DNA of 38,635 nucleotides from Gemmatimonadota bacterium (lineage in GTDB: Bacteria; Gemmatimonadota; Gemmatimonadetes; Gemmatimonadales; GWC2-71-9). The notes under the pieces were generated by a model, which did not search any database, was not told the origin of the DNA, and saw only the letters and a list, made by a program, of their open reading frames with translations. How positions within the stretch are numbered: the stretch's first letter is position 1; each line of letters opens with the position of its first letter. Shown here in pieces: positions 37,603 through 38,635 of the stretch. Location: assembly GCA_016209985.1 (NCBI GenBank), contig JACQVB010000114.1:1-38635 (forward strand), read 5' to 3'. The translations under genes and the position numbers were made by a program.

Positions 37603-38635
37603 TGATCGCGACTACCAGGCGTGGCGGAAGAAATTCGAGCAGGCAGGGAAGCGCGACGCCGAGTTTACGACCCAGAGCTTCGCCGAGGTCGAGCCACTGT
37701 ACACGGCCGGCCATCTCGAAGGATTCGACCCCCGGCGGGATCTCGGCCTGCCGGGTAGCGAGCCGTTCACCCGCGGCATTCACCCGACCATGTACCGGGG
37801 CCGGCTATGGACCATGCGGCAGTTCGCCGGGTTCGGCACCGCCGAAGATACCAATCGCCGCTACAAGTTTCTGTTGCGCGAAGGGCAAACCGGGCTCTCC
37901 GTGGCGTTCGATTTCCCCACGCTGATGGGCTATGACTCCGATCATCCCCGGTCGGAGGGCGAAGTCGGCAAATGCGGGGTCGCGATCTCCTGCACCGAAG
38001 ACATGCAGACCCTGTTCGACGGGATCCCGATGGAGAAAGTGTCCACGTCCATGACGATCAACGGTCCGGCGGCGATGCTGTTCTGCTTTTACGTCGCCGC
38101 GGCCGAACGCCAGGGTGCGGATATCTCGAAGATCCGGGGCACCATCCAGAACGACATGCTGAAGGAGTACATGGCGCAGCATGCCTGGATCTATCCGGTG
38201 GAACCCGCGCTCAAGATCATCGTGGATCTCTTCGAGTGGGCCTCCGCCCATACTCCGCAGTGGAATACCATCTCCATCAGCGGCTACCACATCCGCGAAG
38301 CCGGTGCTACCGCCGTGCAGGAATTGGCGTTCACGCTCGCCAACGGATTCACCTACGTCGAGCATGCACTGGCCCGCGGGCTGGAGCTGGACACGTTCGC
38401 TCCCCGGCTGTCGTTCTTCTGGGATGTGCACAACGATTTCTTCGAGGAGATTGCCAAGATGCGCGCCGCGCGCCGGATCTGGGCGCGCCACATGAAGGAG
38501 CGCTTCGGCGCCAAGACGGATCGTGCCCGGATGATGCGCTTTCACTGCCAGACGGCCGGCGTCTCCCTCACCGCCCAGCAGCCGATGAACAACGTGGTGC
38601 GGGTGGCCTATCAGGCGCTGGCAGCCGTGCTGGCC
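37595..38635 (+). CDS. B12-dependent acyl-CoA mutase large subunit, isobutyryl-CoA mutase-like (cut by window edge)
   Basis: Catalytic subunit of a methylmalonyl/isobutyryl-CoA mutase family enzyme; 347 codons are visible of ~520-550. ATG 37595 lies 8 nt inside meaB. Family blocks: [92 protein letters not shown]. The two substrate-determining positions are Phe77 and Gln195. In methylmalonyl-CoA mutase these are Tyr89/Arg207, in isobutyryl-CoA mutase Phe80/Gln198; the 118-residue spacing is identical. The B12-binding part is not visible and may be a separate downstream gene. Confidence 0.93.
   Translation, partial: MSDDRDYQAWRKKFEQAGKRDAEFTTQSFAEVEPLYTAGHLEGFDPRRDLGLPGSEPFTRGIHPTMYRGRLWTMRQFAGFGTAEDTNRRYKFLLREGQTGLSVAFDFPTLMGYDSDHPRSEGEVGKCGVAISCTEDMQTLFDGIPMEKVSTSMTINGPAAMLFCFYVAAAERQGADISKIRGTIQNDMLKEYMAQHAWIYPVEPALKIIVDLFEWASAHTPQWNTISISGYHIREAGATAVQELAFTLANGFTYVEHALARGLELDTFAPRLSFFWDVHNDFFEEIAKMRAARRIWARHMKERFGAKTDRARMMRFHCQTAGVSLTAQQPMNNVVRVAYQALAAVLA

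Overview
This 38.6 kb window is a dense, GC-rich stretch of bacterial chromosome with 39 supported protein-coding genes and almost no spacer DNA. GTG and TTG starts are frequent and most neighbouring genes overlap by 4 nt. The gene content suggests an environmental Gram-negative outer-membrane bacterium: lipoproteins including a BamE-like one, a PorV-like outer-membrane protein, psd/pssA lipid synthesis, HEAT-repeat and HD-GYP proteins, and an acyl-CoA mutase with MeaB. Gemmatimonadota is my best guess, but this is inference because there is no rRNA or marker tree here. I see no tRNA, rRNA, insertion sequence, prophage or CRISPR array. No stretch longer than 300 bases lacks a gene; the largest gaps are 35063-35185 (8-bp tandem repeat), 13544-13658 (divergent truA/trpD promoter region) and 26760-26862 (divergent region with only weak promoter-like sequence).

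Region 1 (1-13543, minus strand) reads truA - htrA - purB - purC - psd - pssA - purS - purQ - BamE-like lipoprotein - zf-TFIIB protein - purL - purF - ppdK (cut by the window edge). It is a purine operon with phosphatidylethanolamine synthesis and envelope genes woven in. From htrA to purL nearly every junction is a 4-nt ATGA or GTGA overlap. PurB and PurC are of the long, eukaryote-like kind.

Region 2 (13659-24870, mostly plus) carries trpD, then lexA on the opposite strand, then trpC - trpB - HEAT-repeat protein - HD-GYP protein - trpA - folB - folK - panB - panC - yqeK - LytR_C-domain protein. The HEAT and HD-GYP proteins appear to share a related N-terminal module. Upstream of lexA are two copies of CCGAA-N6-CCGAA, placed on a good -35/-10 pair; this is the best candidate LexA operator.

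Region 3 (24808-26759, minus) has rlmN, coupled to an upstream PorV-like outer-membrane protein. The rlmN 3' end overlaps the convergent LytR_C gene by 63 nt.

Region 4 (26863-38635, plus) reads PTS EIIA - aspS - phoH - pgpH - ybeY - corC-like 1 - corC-like 2 - mgtE - meaB - acyl-CoA mutase large subunit (cut by the edge). It combines translation and ribosome maturation, cyclic-di-AMP turnover, Mg2+ handling and B12-dependent carbon-skeleton rearrangement. meaB holds an in-frame 111-bp inverted repeat built from 8-bp units. The mutase has the Phe/Gln active-site pair of isobutyryl-CoA mutase, not the Tyr/Arg pair of methylmalonyl-CoA mutase.

The most promising unexplained items are the paired HEAT/HD-GYP signalling genes inside the trp operon, the direct-repeat LexA operator, and the palindromic element inside meaB.
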